Source: Leifsonia sp. AK011
GTDB taxonomy: Bacteria > Actinomycetota > Actinomycetes > Actinomycetales > Microbacteriaceae
Direction of reading: 5' to 3'
Assembly: GCF_013410945.1 (NCBI RefSeq)
Contig: NZ_JACCCH010000001.1
Span: forward strand, 1,364,001 to 1,428,000
DNA length: 64,000 nt
A model generated the notes under the pieces. The model searched no databases. It saw only the letters and a list, made by a program, of their open reading frames with translations, and was not told the origin of the DNA. Every line of letters starts with the position of its first letter. The stretch's first letter is position 1. Positions 59,863-64,000 of the stretch are shown here, piece by piece. The translations under genes and the position numbers were made by a program.

Positions 59863-60659
59863 TAGATCTCCTTCAAGACGGCACGTTCGGTTCGAGAGAA
59901 CACGAGGAGTCCGATGACGAGGATGATGACGCTCACCAGGGCGGCGACCGCCACCGCGTACCAGTCGAGCTGCTCGGGGAAGAAGGCCGAGCGGTAGAGC
60001 GAGAAGATTCCGAAGAGGGGGTTGATCACGGCGATGCCCTGCAGGGCGGCCGGCAGGTCGGAGAGGCCGTAGATGATCGGGCTCGCGTAGAACGCGAACC
60101 GCAGAGCGAGCTTCGTTGCGCGCTCCAGGTCACGGAAGAAGACGACGAGCGGTGCGACGATGAGGCCGACTCCCAGCGTCAGGATCGCCTGCAGGGGTAT
60201 CGCAATGAGGAAGTAGAACGCCTCCCAGTGCACGACCGCACCGGTGGCGATCGCGAAGATCGCGAGAACAGGGATGCTCGCCACGAACTCGATCCCCTTG
60301 GCGAGCACGAGCCTGCCGACCCAGATCGTTCGGGGGATCTTCGTCGAGCGGATGAGCTTCGCCTCGCGGAGAAACGCACGGGTCGAGTCCGAGACGGCGC
60401 CGTTGAACCACATCCAGGGCAGCAGTGCGCTCAGAAGGAAGACGATGTACGGATCGACGCCGACGGGTCGTTCGAAGACCTGCGTGAAGACGAACCAGTA
60501 GATGCCCGCCATGACCAGCGGATCGAGGATCGACCACAGGTAGCCGAGCACGGAGGTGGAGTACCGAACCCGCAGGTCACGGACCGTCAGGAGCCAGAGC
60601 GACCGCCGGTAGCGCTCGAAGGGAGACCAGTCGCGCGCTGGAAGGGCAGTCGTTGACAC
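59862..60659 (-). CDS. ABC-2 type permease for glycopolymer export (TagG/Wzm type)
   Basis: A 265-residue protein with six predicted helices, beginning with the family's RRSLWLLTVRDLRVRYSTSV cytoplasmic interface and LGYLWSILDPLVMAGIYWFV. It pairs with the ATPase downstream to export an undecaprenyl-linked polymer made by the enzymes at 53.5-57.5 kb. The GTG at 60659 follows TACGAT (60666-60671) by six bases. Confidence 0.88.
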   Translation of the reverse strand: MSTTALPARDWSPFERYRRSLWLLTVRDLRVRYSTSVLGYLWSILDPLVMAGIYWFVFTQVFERPVGVDPYIVFLLSALLPWMWFNGAVSDSTRAFLREAKLIRSTKIPRTIWVGRLVLAKGIEFVASIPVLAIFAIATGAVVHWEAFYFLIAIPLQAILTLGVGLIVAPLVVFFRDLERATKLALRFAFYASPIIYGLSDLPAALQGIAVINPLFGIFSLYRSAFFPEQLDWYAVAVAALVSVIILVIGLLVFSRTERAVLKEI

Positions 60660-60718
60660 GCCCTAATCGTAAGCGCGCCCGGGCTATGCGGTCGCATCGC
60701 GACCCAGCCGCGAGAAAC

Positions 60719-61408
60719 TCAGACGAAGAGGTTCGCGCGCTCGAGGTCCTCGGCGAAGTCGACCTCGACCGCATAGAGGTCGGAGATGTCGACGGGCTCG
60801 AACAGCAGGCGGTCCTCCTCGATCGCGATCTCGATACCGCGCTCGAAGTAGTCCTGGTCGCCGACGCGCTTGAGCTGGCGCAGGAGCGCAGCCTTGTCGT
60901 CGCGCGACACATAGTTGATGCCGACGGCCTCACCGTGGCCACCCACGACCGTCTTGGAGAGCTCCTTGATGTAGCCCTCTGCGGTGGTCGTGTACTTGAC
61001 CTCCTCGTCGGAGACCTTCGCGGTGTTGACCGAGACGAAGGACTGCTCGCGCGCGACGAGTGCGGCGGCACGTTCGAGGGCCATCGGGTCGAAGACCACG
61101 TCGCCGTTCATCCAGAGCACGCCACCGGGCGCCGATGCCTGGAGTGCGCGCATGAGGCTCTTCGACGTATTGGTCTGGTCGTACTGCTCGTTGTAGACGA
61201 AGGATGCCTCGGGGAACGACTCGATGATGTGCTCGAGCTTGTATCCGACGACGATCGTGACCTGCGCGTTCGACCCGAAGGCGAAGCGGATGTTGTCGAA
61301 CTGCTGCTGCATGATCGTGCGTCCATCGGCGAGCTCCGTGAGGGGCTTCGGGAGTGAGCGGCCGAGACGGCTGCCCATGCCAGCTGCAAGAATGACAATC
61401 TGTGTCAC
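60719..61408 (-). CDS. Nucleotidyltransferase (LicC/CDP-alcohol cytidylyltransferase-like)
   Basis: A 229-residue enzyme: VILAAGMGSRLGRSLPKPLT is the nucleotide loop, and NGDVVFDPMAL supplies a metal-binding Asp. The short single-domain form and TNTSKSLMRAL resemble LicC-type phosphocholine and related cytidylyltransferases. It probably makes the CDP-activated alcohol used by the CDP-alcohol transferase and TagB/F-like enzyme nearby (inference). GTG 61408 is preceded by GAGGAGACC; the longer open frame upstream is not supported. Confidence 0.8.
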   Translation of the reverse strand: MTQIVILAAGMGSRLGRSLPKPLTELADGRTIMQQQFDNIRFAFGSNAQVTIVVGYKLEHIIESFPEASFVYNEQYDQTNTSKSLMRALQASAPGGVLWMNGDVVFDPMALERAAALVAREQSFVSVNTAKVSDEEVKYTTTAEGYIKELSKTVVGGHGEAVGINYVSRDDKAALLRQLKRVGDQDYFERGIEIAIEEDRLLFEPVDISDLYAVEVDFAEDLERANLFV

Positions 61409-61615
61409 GGTGGTCTCCTCTGTGTCTACGTACGTCGTCTCCAGGTCGAGAAAAGCTGTTCGCTTGCAGTTCACCGTGGAGTAGGGCTGTGGACACACCG
61501 TTGTGCTTCCCAACAGGCTACTCAACGGCCCCGTGAGGACGCTGGAATATTGAGGGGTTGTTGCGGATTCGTGATGCTGGCTTTCGCACGACAAGGGCAT
61601 TGGTAGGTTTAACCG

Positions 61616-63600
<1,985 letters not shown>

Positions 63601-63625
<25 letters not shown>

Positions 63626-64000
63626 GGATCTCGACGCTCGGCAACATCCTGCGCCGCCCGCCGCTTCAGGCCTTCGGTCTGATCGTCGGATTCCTCGCAG
63701 CCGTCGCTCTCGTTTTCTTCCTCGCCGGTGTGATCGCCTCGCTGCGCGACGGCTCCGCGGACATCGCGCGTGCCGTGATCATCGCCATCGGCTCGGCAGT
63801 GCTACTGGCGTTCGCGGTCGCCCCGCTCGCCTTTGGGGCGGATGACGCGCTCGAGCCGAGACGGTTCGCGCTGCTCGGTATCCCCGTCACCAAGCTCACT
63901 CTGCTCCTCTCCCTCGCGGCGCTCGTGAGCATCCCGATCGTGTCGGTTGCCGTGCTCGCGGTCGCGCAGGTCGTGGCGTGGAGCCGCGACGGGGGACCGG
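63601..64000 (+). CDS. ABC-2 type permease, N-terminal part (runs off the window)
   Basis: The frame opens at GTG 63601, 25 bases inside the end of the ATPase gene, and stays open to base 64000 (133 codons). Three hydrophobic segments are visible: FGLIVGFLAAVALVFFLAGV, AVIIAIGSAVLLAFAVAPLA and LLSLAALVSIPIVSVAVLAV, separated by RDGSADIAR and ALEPRRFALLGIP. This matches the membrane partner of the preceding ATPase. The 3' end is outside. Confidence 0.75.

Overview
The window is high-GC DNA packed with genes on both strands, with many GTG and some TTG starts. The content (DUF3117, PIG-V-like mannosyltransferase, DUF1003, DUF3107, AdnA/AdnB, UPF0182, DUF2342) marks an actinobacterium. Gene style and a REP-like repeat built on a GGTTTCGATGACG...CTACTCAACC core suggest Microbacteriaceae; the family assignment is inference. 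Two stretches follow gene orders known from Mycobacterium tuberculosis: dapE ... DUF3117 ... O-methyltransferase ... tatB ... mrp-DUF1003-MgtE-like-stress protein (the Rv1202-Rv1234 neighbourhood) and DEAD helicase - ferritin-like - DUF3107 - adnA-adnB - nudC - uvrD2 - ThiF-like - DUF2342 - PDZ/Lon-like - UPF0182 (the Rv3211-Rv3193c neighbourhood).

Layout. 1-2.9 kb: end of dapE, a GT-C mannosyltransferase, DUF3117, an O-methyltransferase and tatB. 2.9-8.5 kb: an accessory block with an aldehyde dehydrogenase divergent from an MFS_2 transporter and a sphingosine-1-phosphate-lyase-family enzyme, plus a LysR regulator, an operator palindrome and a 39-residue membrane peptide. 8.5-12.2 kb: REP cluster, mrp, DUF1003, a soluble PRC-barrel/MgtE-N/CBS protein and a 17M-type stress protein. 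12.2-17.7 kb: two lipoproteins, Xaa-Pro aminopeptidase, a membrane EEP phosphatase, a PHP phosphoesterase and DUF805. 17.8-20.7 kb: DEAD helicase, ferritin-like protein, a small membrane protein and DUF3107. 20.7-24.15 kb: an island of unrecognised genes in which the promoter and 5' end of adnA recur. 24.2-41.1 kb: DNA repair and conserved housekeeping genes, ending at initiator tRNA-fMet. 41.2-45.9 kb: desaturase, MMPL exporter and TetR regulator. 46-53.4 kb: beta-helix lipoprotein with Dyp peroxidase, hexapeptide protein, nadE, nitrilase, aminotransferase and HtrA-like protease. 53.5-61.4 kb: a wall-glycopolymer cluster (two GT2, CDP-alcohol phosphotransferase, TagB/F-like polymerase, ABC exporter pair, nucleotidyltransferase). 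61.6-64 kb: an ABC ATPase with a very long low-complexity N-terminus, and the start of its permease.

The most unusual region is upstream of adnA. A leaderless-type promoter plus adnA start is present three times (50-150 bp, 96% identical between the two long copies), with a shorter trace of a fourth. Each copy precedes a different set of orphan genes, and in one case a truncated adnA copy ends in an ATGA overlap with the next cargo gene. This looks like a repeatedly used insertion site at the RecBCD-type AdnAB locus. About twenty genes across the window share a TANNNT-N6/7-(A/G)TG arrangement, which suggests widespread leaderless transcription and helped to choose starts.
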